From Dysgonamonadaceae bacterium (lineage in GTDB: Bacteria > Bacteroidota > Bacteroidia > Bacteroidales > Azobacteroidaceae), in NCBI GenBank assembly GCA_031260235.1, contig JAIRKG010000150.1, forward strand, positions 1-14,565: a stretch of DNA of 14,565 bases, read 5' to 3'. Below, piece after piece: positions 1 through 7,286 of this stretch. Within the stretch, counting starts at the first letter, position 1, and each line of letters opens with the position of its first letter. The position numbers were made by a program, and so were the translations under genes. The notes under the pieces were generated by a model, which had not been told where the DNA came from, searched no databases, and saw only the letters and a program-made list of their open reading frames with translations.

Positions 1-1342
1 CGGCAAGGCCGGCATAAAGCGACAGGGATTTCAAATCGTATCGGACAGGATAATATTTTTGCCCTATGCCATATGAAAGCAACATCATAAAGAGGTTTCC
101 GACGAAACTTGCCCACGCACAGGCCATATAACTGTATTTGGGTATAAATAGCAGATTTAGAAGGATTATAATGATAAAGCCTGCACAGGAAAATAAGCTT
201 CCCCACCAGGTTTTATCGGTCAGTTTATACCATACCGAAAGGTTATAATATACGGCAAAAAAGAATTCGCCCATCAAGACGATTGGGACGACCGGCAACG
301 CAACATAATAGCGAGGCGGCACAAAGATATGTTTGATTATATCTATATAAAAGGATACGCCGAGGAAGACGAGCAGACCGATTGCTACGAAATATTTCAT
401 CACGGCGGCATAGGATTGTTTGGCGTCGTGCTCCTGTCCTTTCTCGAAAATGAATGGGTCGAAGGCATAACGGAAAGCCTGCGTAAACACTACCATGATG
501 ACGGCTATTTTGAAACATGCGCCGTAGAGTCCGAGTTGATCCATCGCTCCTTCCACATTTGGATAGACTGCAGGGAAAATAATCTTGTCTATCACTTGAT
601 TGCTCATGCCGGCTATCCCCATAAGCATTAATGGGAAACAATATTTAAGCATTTTTTGCGCCAGTGGTTTGTCAAATGAAAATTGAAATTTGGGCAGTGA
701 CAATAGCATCCCCAAAGTTTGAATGCCGGTTGCTATGATATTGGATATTAATACATAACCAACGCTGTTATTTTCATTCCAAAACCAGCGAATCAGACCG
801 GGATTATGTTTGTTTATCCACGGGCAGACTATCAGGAAAAATACGCATAACAATATATAAAGGATAGCCTGTATGGCTTTAAAAAAACCGAACCGCAAAG
901 GCTTTTTTTCATATCGCAGGAAGGCAAAAGGGAGCGCTATAAATACATCCATACTCAGTATGATTATAAGCATTTGCAGGTAATTTTTCGGGATTTGGGC
1001 GCTCCATAAATAAGGTCTTATATGGTCTAAAAATCCAAGGAAGACGATCAGGTATACCGTTATAATAGCGATAATGATGGACAGCGAAGTGGCATATACG
1101 CTTCCGCGCCGGTCTGCAGTCGCCTGATTGACGAAGCGGAAGAAGCCTGTTTCCAGGCCAAAAGTGAGTATTACGGTGATTAATGCGCCGCAGGCATAAA
1201 GATTGGTCATCATGCCGAATTCGCCTGCGCTGCTGAATGTATAGGCAAACAGCGGGGTTGCCAGCCAGTTAATCATCTTTGTTAATATGGCGCTTCCGCC
1301 ATAGAAAACACTTTCTTTTGCTAATGATTTTATATTTGCCAT
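1..1342 (-). CDS. Oligosaccharide/O-antigen flippase-like membrane protein (partial, C-terminus outside window)
   Basis: From an ATG at 1342 the minus strand stays open to the left edge, giving about 447 residues with no stop. The protein begins MANIKSLAKESVFYGGSAIL and has many hydrophobic segments separated by short charged loops, such as FGFFKAIQAILYILLCVFFL and the ones around MLKYCFPLMLMGIAGMSNQV and AVIMVVFTQAFRYAFDPFIF. Layout and wording match the polysaccharide biosynthesis (Wzx/MurJ-like, MOP superfamily) flippases common in Bacteroidota, which move undecaprenyl-linked sugars across the inner membrane. The segment Q-A-F-R-Y-A-F-(D/E)-P-F-(I/F)-F is a recurrent feature of these proteins. 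Family members are usually about 480-510 residues, so only a short C-terminal piece is missing. It is divergent from psd and has a good promoter and an unusual repeat-bearing leader upstream. The substrate cannot be told from sequence. I am confident of the broad family only. Confidence 0.85.
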   Translation of the reverse strand, partial: MANIKSLAKESVFYGGSAILTKMINWLATPLFAYTFSSAGEFGMMTNLYACGALITVILTFGLETGFFRFVNQATADRRGSVYATSLSIIIAIITVYLIVFLGFLDHIRPYLWSAQIPKNYLQMLIIILSMDVFIALPFAFLRYEKKPLRFGFFKAIQAILYILLCVFFLIVCPWINKHNPGLIRWFWNENNSVGYVLISNIIATGIQTLGMLLSLPKFQFSFDKPLAQKMLKYCFPLMLMGIAGMSNQVIDKIIFPAVYPNVEGAMDQLGLYGACFKIAVIMVVFTQAFRYAFDPFIFEKGQEHDAKQSYAAVMKYFVAIGLLVFLGVSFYIDIIKHIFVPPRYYVALPVVPIVLMGEFFFAVYYNLSVWYKLTDKTWWGSLFSCAGFIIIILLNLLFIPKYSYMACAWASFVGNLFMMLLSYGIGQKYYPVRYDLKSLSLYAGLA

Positions 1343-1388
1343 GATATGAGTCAATGGGAATGTCGTTGATTTTCTGCTATAAGCCTAA

Positions 1389-1480
1389 TCACCCACGTGA
1401 TCTAAGCTTGTTCGCACATGTGAACTAAGCCTGTTCACACTTGTGAACCAAGCCTGTTCTCTCACGGGATATAAGGCAGG
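1389..1480. repeat. 23-nt x 4 tandem array of small hairpins
   Basis: Four consecutive 23-base units lie at 1389-1411, 1412-1434, 1435-1457 and 1458-1480. The first three share a core with about 5-6-base inverted arms around a 4-base loop (ATCAC-CCAC-GTGAT; GTTCGC-ACAT-GTGAAC; GTTCAC-ACTT-GTGAAC), followed by CTAAGCYTGT or CCAAGCCTGT. The fourth is diverged (ending ATAAGGCAGG). A further AAGCCTA lies just before the first unit. The array falls between the inferred flippase start site (near 1500, minus strand) and its start codon, so it would be in the 5' leader RNA. It could form serial hairpins or be a set of operator half-sites. Its function is unknown. Confidence 0.75.
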
Positions 1481-1505
1481 GCATCTCCTTTTTATTAAAT
1501 ATCCG

Positions 1506-1538
1506 CAAAGGTAATGATTGTTTATAGCATTAACCAAA
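1506..1538 (-). promoter_or_regulatory. Bacteroidota-type promoter for the flippase gene
   Basis: On the minus strand a TTTG (1538-1535) is followed after 21 bases by TACCTTTG (1513-1506). This matches the Bacteroidota primary sigma consensus (TTTG or TTG at -33, TAnnTTTG at -7) with proper spacing. Transcription should begin near 1500. This gives a leader of about 160 bases that includes the tandem hairpin array. Confidence 0.6.
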
Positions 1539-1558
1539 CTTATTTGAATTTTTATCAT

Positions 1559-1566
1559 TACCTTTG
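1559..1566 (+). promoter_or_regulatory. -7 box for psd operon
   Basis: TACCTTTG fits the Bacteroidota -7 consensus and would give a start near 1573 and a very short leader before the psd ATG at 1590. In the present orientation there is no matching -33 TTTG at 19-22 bases upstream; the nearest, TTTG at 1543-1546, is only 12 bases away. The plus-strand promoter therefore looks weaker than its mirror image for the flippase. Confidence 0.45.
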
Positions 1567-1589
1567 CGGACGTATACAGCATTAAAAAC

Positions 1590-2246
1590 ATGAAAATTCA
1601 CAAAGAAGGACATACTATAATTCTATTCACATTCGGAATATTATTACTTGTCGATTTCGCGTTGTATCAAGTGGCGGGCAAGACCTTGCTTTTCTATTTC
1701 CTCCTGTTATTTTCAACCGGCGTCGCGGTTATGATTATCAATTTTTTCCGCAGTCCGAACCGCGTCTTCAAAAATTATAAATCCGGCGCGGTTGCCTCTC
1801 CTGCCGACGGTACGATAGTCGTGGTGGAGGAAGTGGACGAAAACGAATATTTTCACGACAAACGCATTCAAGTTTCCATTTTTATGAGTTTGTTTAACGC
1901 GCATGTGAATTGGATTCCCTGCGGTGGAAAAATTATCGAATATAAATATCAATCCGGACGCTTCCGTGCGGCTTTCCTTCCGAAATCAAGCGCCGACAAC
2001 GAACGTTCCTCTGTTGTCATTGAATTGGATAACGGAGAAAAAGTCATGGTGCGGCAAATTGCCGGCGCGATGGCGAAACGCATTGTAACTTACGTGAAAA
2101 ACGGCGACCAGTGCCGGATCAATCAACAGTTGGGCTTTATAAAATTCGGATCGCGCGTGGATTTATTCCTGCCGTTGCATACGGACGTTAAAGTCGGTTT
2201 GGGCACGGGTGTAAAAGGAAATCAAACGCTTATTGCTCAAATTTAA
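1590..2246 (+). CDS. psd: Phosphatidylserine decarboxylase proenzyme (short type)
   Basis: It decarboxylates phosphatidylserine to phosphatidylethanolamine at the inner membrane, the last step of PE synthesis. The 218-residue product has two N-terminal membrane segments (about 9-28 and 33-52), then the conserved SPADG (70-74) and FMSLFNAHVNW (98-108) blocks. Near the C-terminus is FIKFGSRVDLFLP. In this short family the Gly187-Ser188 pair is where the proenzyme cuts itself, turning the serine into the pyruvoyl cofactor. Length is normal for the short Psd class. Its substrate-making partner pssA starts 9 bases after its stop, so the two are surely co-transcribed. All key motifs are intact. Confidence 0.96.
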   Translation: MKIHKEGHTIILFTFGILLLVDFALYQVAGKTLLFYFLLLFSTGVAVMIINFFRSPNRVFKNYKSGAVASPADGTIVVVEEVDENEYFHDKRIQVSIFMSLFNAHVNWIPCGGKIIEYKYQSGRFRAAFLPKSSADNERSSVVIELDNGEKVMVRQIAGAMAKRIVTYVKNGDQCRINQQLGFIKFGSRVDLFLPLHTDVKVGLGTGVKGNQTLIAQI

Positions 2247-2255
2247 CGCTTCGCA

Positions 2256-2963
2256 ATGAAACATATCCCTAACATCATCACTTGCCTGAACATTTTTGCG
2301 GGCTGTCTATCGTGCATCATGATGTTGGAATACGGCAACTATATCGGCGCTTTCCTGTTTATTGTTCTGGCTGCCGTATTTGATTTTTTAGACGGTTTTA
2401 TCGCTCGGTTGCTGAACGTGTTTTCCCCGATTGGTGGGCAGTTGGATTCTTTGGCAGACATTGTCAGTTTCGGATTGGCGCCCGGGTTTGTGGTTTTCTC
2501 ATTTTTGAATACTATCTCTGCCGGAACGTTTTTTGAAGCGACGTTTCTCCCTTACTCTGCTTTTTTAATTCCGGTTTTCTCCGCGTTGCGGCTGGCGAAA
2601 TTCAATATCGACGACCGCCAAAAGGATTCGTTTTTGGGTTTGCCCGTTCCTGCCGACGCACTTTTTTGGGCTTCGCTGATTCCGGCAATAATTTCTTCCG
2701 TACATGGTTATGAGGAAGCCGTTTGCTTTATCATGTTAATTTTAATCGTTGCGTTCTGCTTATTAATGGCATCCGAATTGCCTATGTTTTCGTTGAAATT
2801 CAAAGGTTATTCTTGGGTGAAAAACCAATGGTCATATTTGTTAATCGGCATTGCTGTTGTGTTGATAATTTGGTTTCGGATGCTGGGAATCAGTTTTACG
2901 ATTGTTTTCTATATAATATTATCGCTATTGCTTAAAACCAATAGATATAGAAGTAGCCAATGA
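2256..2963 (+). CDS. pssA: CDP-diacylglycerol-serine O-phosphatidyltransferase
   Basis: It makes phosphatidylserine from CDP-diacylglycerol and L-serine, feeding Psd encoded just upstream. The 235-residue protein is strongly hydrophobic with roughly seven or eight membrane segments. It carries the full CDP-alcohol phosphotransferase signature D-G-x2-A-R-x8-G-x3-D-x3-D, seen as Asp46-Gly47, Ala50-Arg51, Gly60, Asp64 and Asp68. These acidic residues bind the divalent metal and CDP-lipid. The last four bases overlap the next gene in an ATGA arrangement (2960-2963), suggesting coupled translation with rlmD. Length and motif are normal for Bacteroidota PssA. Confidence 0.96.
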   Translation: MKHIPNIITCLNIFAGCLSCIMMLEYGNYIGAFLFIVLAAVFDFLDGFIARLLNVFSPIGGQLDSLADIVSFGLAPGFVVFSFLNTISAGTFFEATFLPYSAFLIPVFSALRLAKFNIDDRQKDSFLGLPVPADALFWASLIPAIISSVHGYEEAVCFIMLILIVAFCLLMASELPMFSLKFKGYSWVKNQWSYLLIGIAVVLIIWFRMLGISFTIVFYIILSLLLKTNRYRSSQ

Positions 2964-4396
2964 GTATGAAAAAAATGCTGCCGGTTTTGGAAAAGGTATT
3001 TATCTCCGGAATTGCCGCCGAAGGAAAAGCTATTGCGCGGCACAACGATTTGGTTATTTTCGTTCCTTATACAGTTCCTGGCGACGTTGTCGATATTCAA
3101 CTGACGCGGAAGAAAAACAGTTATGCAGAGGGGAAAGCCATTCATTTTCACGAATATTCCACGCAACGGACAGACGCTTTTTGCGAACACTACGGTATGT
3201 GCGGAGGCTGCAAATGGCAAATCCTTCCATACACAGAACAAATTCGATACAAACAGCAGCAAGTTATTGATAATTTAACGCGAATCGGAAAAATCGAATT
3301 GCCGGAAATCACTCCCATACTCGGCTCGGCAAAAACACAATTCTACCGCAACAAACTGGAATTTACCTTTTCCAATAAAAGGTGGCTGACCGAAAAAGAA
3401 ATTCAATCTGTCCGCTGGCTGAAGCCAACGGAAACTGAACCAATGGCAATTGAAAACCGGAACGCTTTGGGATTCCACATTCCCGGCATGTTCGACAAGG
3501 TGCTGGATATTCGCAAATGCTGGCTACAAGACGACATTTCCAATCAAATCCGTAACGAAATCAAAGCCTTTGCACTGCAAAACGATTATGAATTCTTCGA
3601 TTTGCGGAACCAGTCCGGTTTGCTGAGAAACATCATCATCCGCACTTCATTGACCGGAGAGGTGATGCTGATTGTTGTATTCTTCAAAGACGACAAAGAC
3701 AAACGGGATGCTTTGCTGAATCATATTGCCGAAATGTTTCCTGCCATCACTTCGCTCATTTATATTATTAATGAAAAAGCCAACGATACAATCGCCGACC
3801 AAACGATTCACGTTTTCAAAGGAAACGATTTTATTTACGAAGAAATGGAAGAGTTGAAATTCAAAATCGGCGCGAAATCTTTCTATCAAACCAACAGCGA
3901 ACAAGCCTGCAATTTATACCGAATCGTCCGCGACTTCGCCGGATTAACCGGAAACGAAAGAGTCTATGATCTTTACACAGGAACGGGAACAATCGCCAAC
4001 TTCATCGCCCGTCAAGCCGGTCAAGTAATCGGCATTGAGTATATTCCCGAAGCAATTGACGACGCCCGAAGCAATTCCAAAATCAACGGAATCAATAACA
4101 CTTTGTTTTTTGCCTGCGACATGAAAGATATATTGAACGGCGATTTTATAAAGACGTATGGCAATCCCGACGTGATTATCACCGACCCGCCCCGCGTCGG
4201 TATGCACGACGATGTTATTAAAACAATTTTATCTGCCGAACCGCAGAAAATAGTATATGTCAGTTGTAATCCGGCTACTCAGGCTCGCGATTTGAACTTG
4301 CTTGCACAAAAATATCGCATAAGTAAAATTCAGCCGGTGGATATGTTTCCGCATACGCAGCATGTGGAGAATGTGGTTTTGTCGGAATTAAAATGA
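2960..4396 (+). CDS. rlmD: 23S rRNA (uracil-5-)-methyltransferase RlmD-type
   Basis: A SAM-dependent RNA m5U methyltransferase of the TrmA/RumA family; the best guess is 23S rRNA U1939, although other family members modify tRNA or U747. The 478-residue protein has an N-terminal TRAM-like RNA-binding region (about 8-62). The iron-sulfur ligands are Cys75, Cys81, Cys84 (C-x5-C-x2-C) and Cys187. A Rossmann methyltransferase domain follows, with DLYTGTGT (337-344) and TDPPR (408-412), the nucleophile Cys436 in VSCNPATQARD, and Glu470 in HVEN as the probable general base. The start ATG overlaps the pssA stop; an in-frame ATG two codons later is possible. It ends exactly where the opposing exonuclease gene ends. 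Confidence 0.93.
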   Translation: MSMKKMLPVLEKVFISGIAAEGKAIARHNDLVIFVPYTVPGDVVDIQLTRKKNSYAEGKAIHFHEYSTQRTDAFCEHYGMCGGCKWQILPYTEQIRYKQQQVIDNLTRIGKIELPEITPILGSAKTQFYRNKLEFTFSNKRWLTEKEIQSVRWLKPTETEPMAIENRNALGFHIPGMFDKVLDIRKCWLQDDISNQIRNEIKAFALQNDYEFFDLRNQSGLLRNIIIRTSLTGEVMLIVVFFKDDKDKRDALLNHIAEMFPAITSLIYIINEKANDTIADQTIHVFKGNDFIYEEMEELKFKIGAKSFYQTNSEQACNLYRIVRDFAGLTGNERVYDLYTGTGTIANFIARQAGQVIGIEYIPEAIDDARSNSKINGINNTLFFACDMKDILNGDFIKTYGNPDVIITDPPRVGMHDDVIKTILSAEPQKIVYVSCNPATQARDLNLLAQKYRISKIQPVDMFPHTQHVENVVLSELK

Positions 4397-5167
4397 TTAC
4401 TTGTTAAACGCTGACCGCAGTTTGATTGTAGTAAAAACTTTCTTGGTATGTAACGGGAAATCTCCTTGCATAATCCACCGATAATAACCCGGATCTTCAC
4501 GGAACACCTCTTCCACCAAACGTCCCTTATATTTCCCGAAATTGATGATTTCTTTTTTATCTTCGTTGTAAATAATCCGTCCGGCGAAGTCCACATTGTT
4601 GGAGAACGCCGAATATTCGGAAAGAAAATTAATATCGTTGACCAGATCGGGATAGCGGTCTAATTGCGATTGCAGGACTTCGTAAGTAGCTCTGGTATCG
4701 GCTTCGGCAGTGTGAACGTTTTCCAATACCTTATTGCAGTAGAATTTATAGGCGGCTTCCAAAGTCCGTTGTTCTTTTTTGTGGAAAATGGTTTGCACGT
4801 CGATAAATTTCCGTTTCATTAAATCAATATCCACGTCTGCGCGTAAAAATTCTTCGGCTAACAGAGGAATATCGAAGCGGTTGGAATTATATCCCGCCAA
4901 ATCGCAACCTTCGATTTGCGCGGCAAGCGATTTAGCAATTACTTTGAAAGTGGGCGCGTCTTTCACGTCTTCGTCCGAAATTCCGTGAATAGCTGTCGTT
5001 TGCGGGGGAATAGGCATTTCGGGATTAATCCGGCGGGTTTTGCTTTCCTCGTCCCCATTGATAAAAATTTTCAGATAGGATAGTTCAACTATCCTGTCTG
5101 AAACAATATTTGTCCCCGTTGTTTCCAGGTCGAAAAAAACAATGGGATTTTTTAGATTTAATTTCAC
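4397..5167 (-). CDS. DEDDh 3'-5' exonuclease (DnaQ-like, with ExoX-type C-terminal domain)
   Basis: A 256-residue exonuclease of the DnaQ superfamily. Exo I motif FFDLETTGT supplies Asp13 and Glu15, Exo II NSNRFD supplies Asp99, and Exo III HTAEAD supplies His152 and Asp157, making it the DEDDh class. After about residue 205 comes a second small domain, INFGKYKGRLVEEVFREDPG, that resembles the C-terminal module of exodeoxyribonuclease X-type proteins. It is often annotated as DNA polymerase III epsilon in Bacteroidota; with this tail a repair or nuclease role is equally likely. It begins 9 bases after dnaN, so the two form an operon. In many Bacteroidales coaBC and recN follow this gene; here it instead abuts the convergent rlmD. 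Confidence 0.9.
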   Translation of the reverse strand: MKLNLKNPIVFFDLETTGTNIVSDRIVELSYLKIFINGDEESKTRRINPEMPIPPQTTAIHGISDEDVKDAPTFKVIAKSLAAQIEGCDLAGYNSNRFDIPLLAEEFLRADVDIDLMKRKFIDVQTIFHKKEQRTLEAAYKFYCNKVLENVHTAEADTRATYEVLQSQLDRYPDLVNDINFLSEYSAFSNNVDFAGRIIYNEDKKEIINFGKYKGRLVEEVFREDPGYYRWIMQGDFPLHTKKVFTTIKLRSAFNK

Positions 5168-5176
5168 CGTTGTATT

Positions 5177-6301
5177 TTAGTCGTTTAACATCATCGGCAT
5201 TAACAGCATCAACAAGTCTTCATTTTCCTCGTTTTCAGCGGGCAATATCAATCCGGCGCGGGACGGGTCGGCCAGTTTCAGAATGACTTCCGATGAAGGA
5301 ACATTATTCAGGATTTCAATCAGGTAAGTTCCTTTGAAACCGATGCTCAGCGGCTCACCTTCGTAGATGCAGGCTACCGTTTCTTCTGCCGAAGTCGAAT
5401 AATCAATGTCTTGCGTGGAGATAACAACGGTGTCGGACGTAATGCTCAATTTAACGAGTGAACTAGTTGGGTTGGCGAAAACCGTTACGCGTTTCAATGC
5501 GTTTGTAAACAGCAATCTGTCAATGGTGATTTTGTATGGATTGTCTTTGGGAATCACGCCGTTATAATTCGGATAACGTCCTTCAATCAGGCGGGAAATG
5601 ATTTCGATTTTCCCCAACTGGATATAAGCATTGCTGTCGTCAAAACCGATTGTAACGGATCCGATTTCCTTCGGAAGCACGGATTTCAAAAGATTCGACG
5701 GTTTTTTGGGCAGGATAAACGATGTTTGTTTGCCACCTTTGATCGAAGAATCCTGGAAACGCACCAGTTTATGACCGTCCGAAGCAACATAAGTAATATT
5801 GTCTTCAAAGATGTCGAAATAAATCCCGTTCATTACCGGACGCAAGTCATCTTCACCCGAAGCGAACAAACTCCGGCTAATACCTGTCAATAAATGTTCT
5901 GCCGGAATTGTGATTTGGGATGCATTGTCGCTCAACGGTTTCGATTGCGGATATTCTCTACCGTTTTCGGCAATAAAATTATATTTACCGTTTTCATAAT
6001 AGATGAACAATTCCAGTGTTTCATCATTGATGTCGAATGTAATCGGCTGATCCGGCAACTCTTTCAGAGAATCCAACAAACTTTTGGACGGAATTGCAAA
6101 CACGCCGACACCGTTCGTTTCTTGTACTTCAATGGAAGTAATTATGCGCGTTTCAGTGTCTGCGGCGGTGATGATCAATTGATTTTCCTTCAATTCAAAT
6201 AAAAAACAATCCAAAACGGGGATTGTATTTTTAGAAGCAATAACTCGGCCAACTACTTGTAAGTGGCTTGATAAAGAACTGCTTGATACTACAAATTTCA
6301 T
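5177..6301 (-). CDS. dnaN: DNA polymerase III beta subunit (sliding clamp)
   Basis: The 374-residue product forms the dimeric ring that tethers DNA polymerase and many repair factors to DNA. The N-terminus MKFVVSSSSLSSHLQVVGRVI, the segment VLDCFLFELKENQLIITAADTETRI and the C-terminus LLMLLMPMMLND are the standard clamp pattern in three repeated sub-domains. The length is normal (about 370). The hydrophobic partner-binding pocket should be completed by the C-terminal MPM-L residues, present here. The gene is divergent from rnhB and is followed after 9 bases by the exonuclease gene. No dnaA is next to it, which is usual for Bacteroidota. Confidence 0.97.
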   Translation of the reverse strand: MKFVVSSSSLSSHLQVVGRVIASKNTIPVLDCFLFELKENQLIITAADTETRIITSIEVQETNGVGVFAIPSKSLLDSLKELPDQPITFDINDETLELFIYYENGKYNFIAENGREYPQSKPLSDNASQITIPAEHLLTGISRSLFASGEDDLRPVMNGIYFDIFEDNITYVASDGHKLVRFQDSSIKGGKQTSFILPKKPSNLLKSVLPKEIGSVTIGFDDSNAYIQLGKIEIISRLIEGRYPNYNGVIPKDNPYKITIDRLLFTNALKRVTVFANPTSSLVKLSITSDTVVISTQDIDYSTSAEETVACIYEGEPLSIGFKGTYLIEILNNVPSSEVILKLADPSRAGLILPAENEENEDLLMLLMPMMLND

Positions 6302-6334
6302 AATATTATTTTGTTTATTAAATTATTTTGACTA

Positions 6335-6342
6335 CAAATATA
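6335..6342 (-). promoter_or_regulatory. -7 box for dnaN
   Basis: TATATTTG on the minus strand fits TAnnTTTG and lies about 34 bases upstream of the dnaN ATG. No clear TTG-type -33 element is seen at the right distance, so this is a partial promoter call. Confidence 0.4.
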
Positions 6343-6368
6343 CGACATTTTTTTATTATTACTTGTTG

Positions 6369-6402
6369 TTTGAAATTAATGAGTGAAAAATGAATAATTT
6401 TG
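6369..6402 (+). promoter_or_regulatory. Promoter for rnhB
   Basis: TTTG (6369-6372) and TAATTTTG (6395-6402), 22 bases apart, match the Bacteroidota -33/-7 pattern. Transcription would begin near 6409. That leaves a short leader before the preferred start at 6433, and a nearly leaderless message if the upstream ATG at 6418 were used. Confidence 0.5.
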
Positions 6403-6432
6403 TCTTCTTAAAATTCTATGCCTTTTTGCTTT

Positions 6433-7041
6433 ATGCTTTTACCTTGTTTACATAAAAATTTGATTGAAGCCGGTTGCGACGAAGCAGGACGAGGTTGCCT
6501 TGTCGGCGCGGTTTTTGCGTCAGCTGTTATCCTGCCACCGGATTTTGAATGTGAAGAAATGAACGATTCCAAGCAATTAACCGAAAAACAGCGCGATACA
6601 TTACGTCCGCTGATCGAAAAAGCGGCTTTGGCATGGGCGGTAGGAATCGCGTCGTCCGAAGAAATAGATAAAATAAATATTCTCAATGCGTCGATACTTG
6701 CTATGCACAGGGCTTTAGATCTGTTGAACATCCGCCCGCAGCATTTGCTCATTGACGGGAATCGTTTCAAAAGATACAAAGATATTCCGCATACAACGAT
6801 CGTGAAAGGCGATGGAAAATATCTTTCTATTGCCGCCGCTTCTGTTTTGGCAAAGACGCATCGCGATGAATATATGCTCCGTTTGCATGAAGAATTTCCG
6901 CAATATGACTGGGAAAACAATAAAGGTTATCCGACACGAAAACACCGGAAATCAATTGCCGAAGCCGGCACAACTCCTTATCATCGAATGACTTTTAGGC
7001 TTTTGCCGAATACCTCAAAGGTAGATATTTTTGATAGTTGA
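6433..7041 (+). CDS. rnhB: Ribonuclease HII
   Basis: It cuts the RNA strand of RNA-DNA hybrids and starts removal of single ribonucleotides in DNA. With the start at 6433 the protein is 202 residues and begins [20 protein letters not shown], the usual Bacteroidales N-terminus. An in-frame ATG at 6418 would add five residues (MPFCF) that look like leader, so I prefer 6433. Catalytic carboxylates are Asp16 and Glu17 in the DEAGRG motif and Asp108 in LLIDGN. The block [20 protein letters not shown] (126-145) is typical and supplies another conserved Asp. The gene is monocistronic by appearance, divergent from dnaN and convergent with rng. Confidence 0.95.
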   Translation: MLLPCLHKNLIEAGCDEAGRGCLVGAVFASAVILPPDFECEEMNDSKQLTEKQRDTLRPLIEKAALAWAVGIASSEEIDKINILNASILAMHRALDLLNIRPQHLLIDGNRFKRYKDIPHTTIVKGDGKYLSIAAASVLAKTHRDEYMLRLHEEFPQYDWENNKGYPTRKHRKSIAEAGTTPYHRMTFRLLPNTSKVDIFDS

Positions 7042-7286
7042 CGAAATCTTGATCCGTTATGAATTGCGTCTGTGTAAACGGTGAACGGTAAAGAGTGAAC
7101 GACAGGGACACAGTATCTTTACCGTTTTTAAACATGGTCGTGTTGATTTATAACCGGTGCGAAAGAGTTTGTAAGAGGCTAAGGGCTTAAGATTCTTCAG
7201 AAACACTTCACAAGACACAACAAGTACAAAAAGAAAATTCCCGCTTTCGCGGGAATGACAAAATACGTCCCCCTTGTAATTCGTAA
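7042..7286. other. Convergent intergenic region rnhB/rng
   Basis: These 245 bases separate the ends of rnhB and rng. No open frame with gene-like features is seen. The only clear element is the hairpin at 7237-7259; the rest is AT-rich sequence without recognisable motifs. It is probably a transcription end zone. Confidence 0.6.
7237..7259 (-). repeat. Palindromic repeat unit, possible bidirectional terminator
   Basis: TTCCCGC-TTTC-GCGGGAA (7238-7255) is a perfect 7-bp stem with a 4-base loop, followed by TGAC. Read on the minus strand it starts GTCATTCCCGCG, sharing the GTCATT end of the repeat family found at 12.2-12.6 kb and 14.4 kb. Such GTCATTCCCGCGAAAGCGGGAAT units occur in many bacterial genomes. 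Sitting between two converging genes with A/T-rich flanks, it could end transcription of both. Confidence 0.6.

Larger units (their letters stand above)
1502..1570. repeat. Perfect 17-bp inverted repeat around a 35-bp centre, between divergent genes
   Basis: The left arm 1502-1518 (TCCGCAAAGGTAATGAT) is the exact reverse complement of the right arm 1554-1570; the centre is 1519-1553. Each arm contains a TACCTTTG -7 box pointing outward, left on the minus strand (flippase) and right on the plus strand (psd). The repeat thus places two identical divergent promoter cores as mirror images. It could be a dimeric operator covering both promoters or the ends of an invertible segment; the sequence alone does not decide. 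Confidence 0.85.

Noticed and set aside
329..631. 100-codon plus-strand frame inside the flippase
   Set aside because: It is antisense to a continuous membrane-protein reading frame that is clearly real.
1389..1480. CRISPR or tRNA-like structure
   Set aside because: Units are contiguous without spacers and too short; no cloverleaf can be drawn.
1385..1591. 68-codon minus-strand frame over the psd/flippase intergenic region
   Set aside because: It runs through the inverted repeat and tandem hairpins, and its text has no protein-like character.
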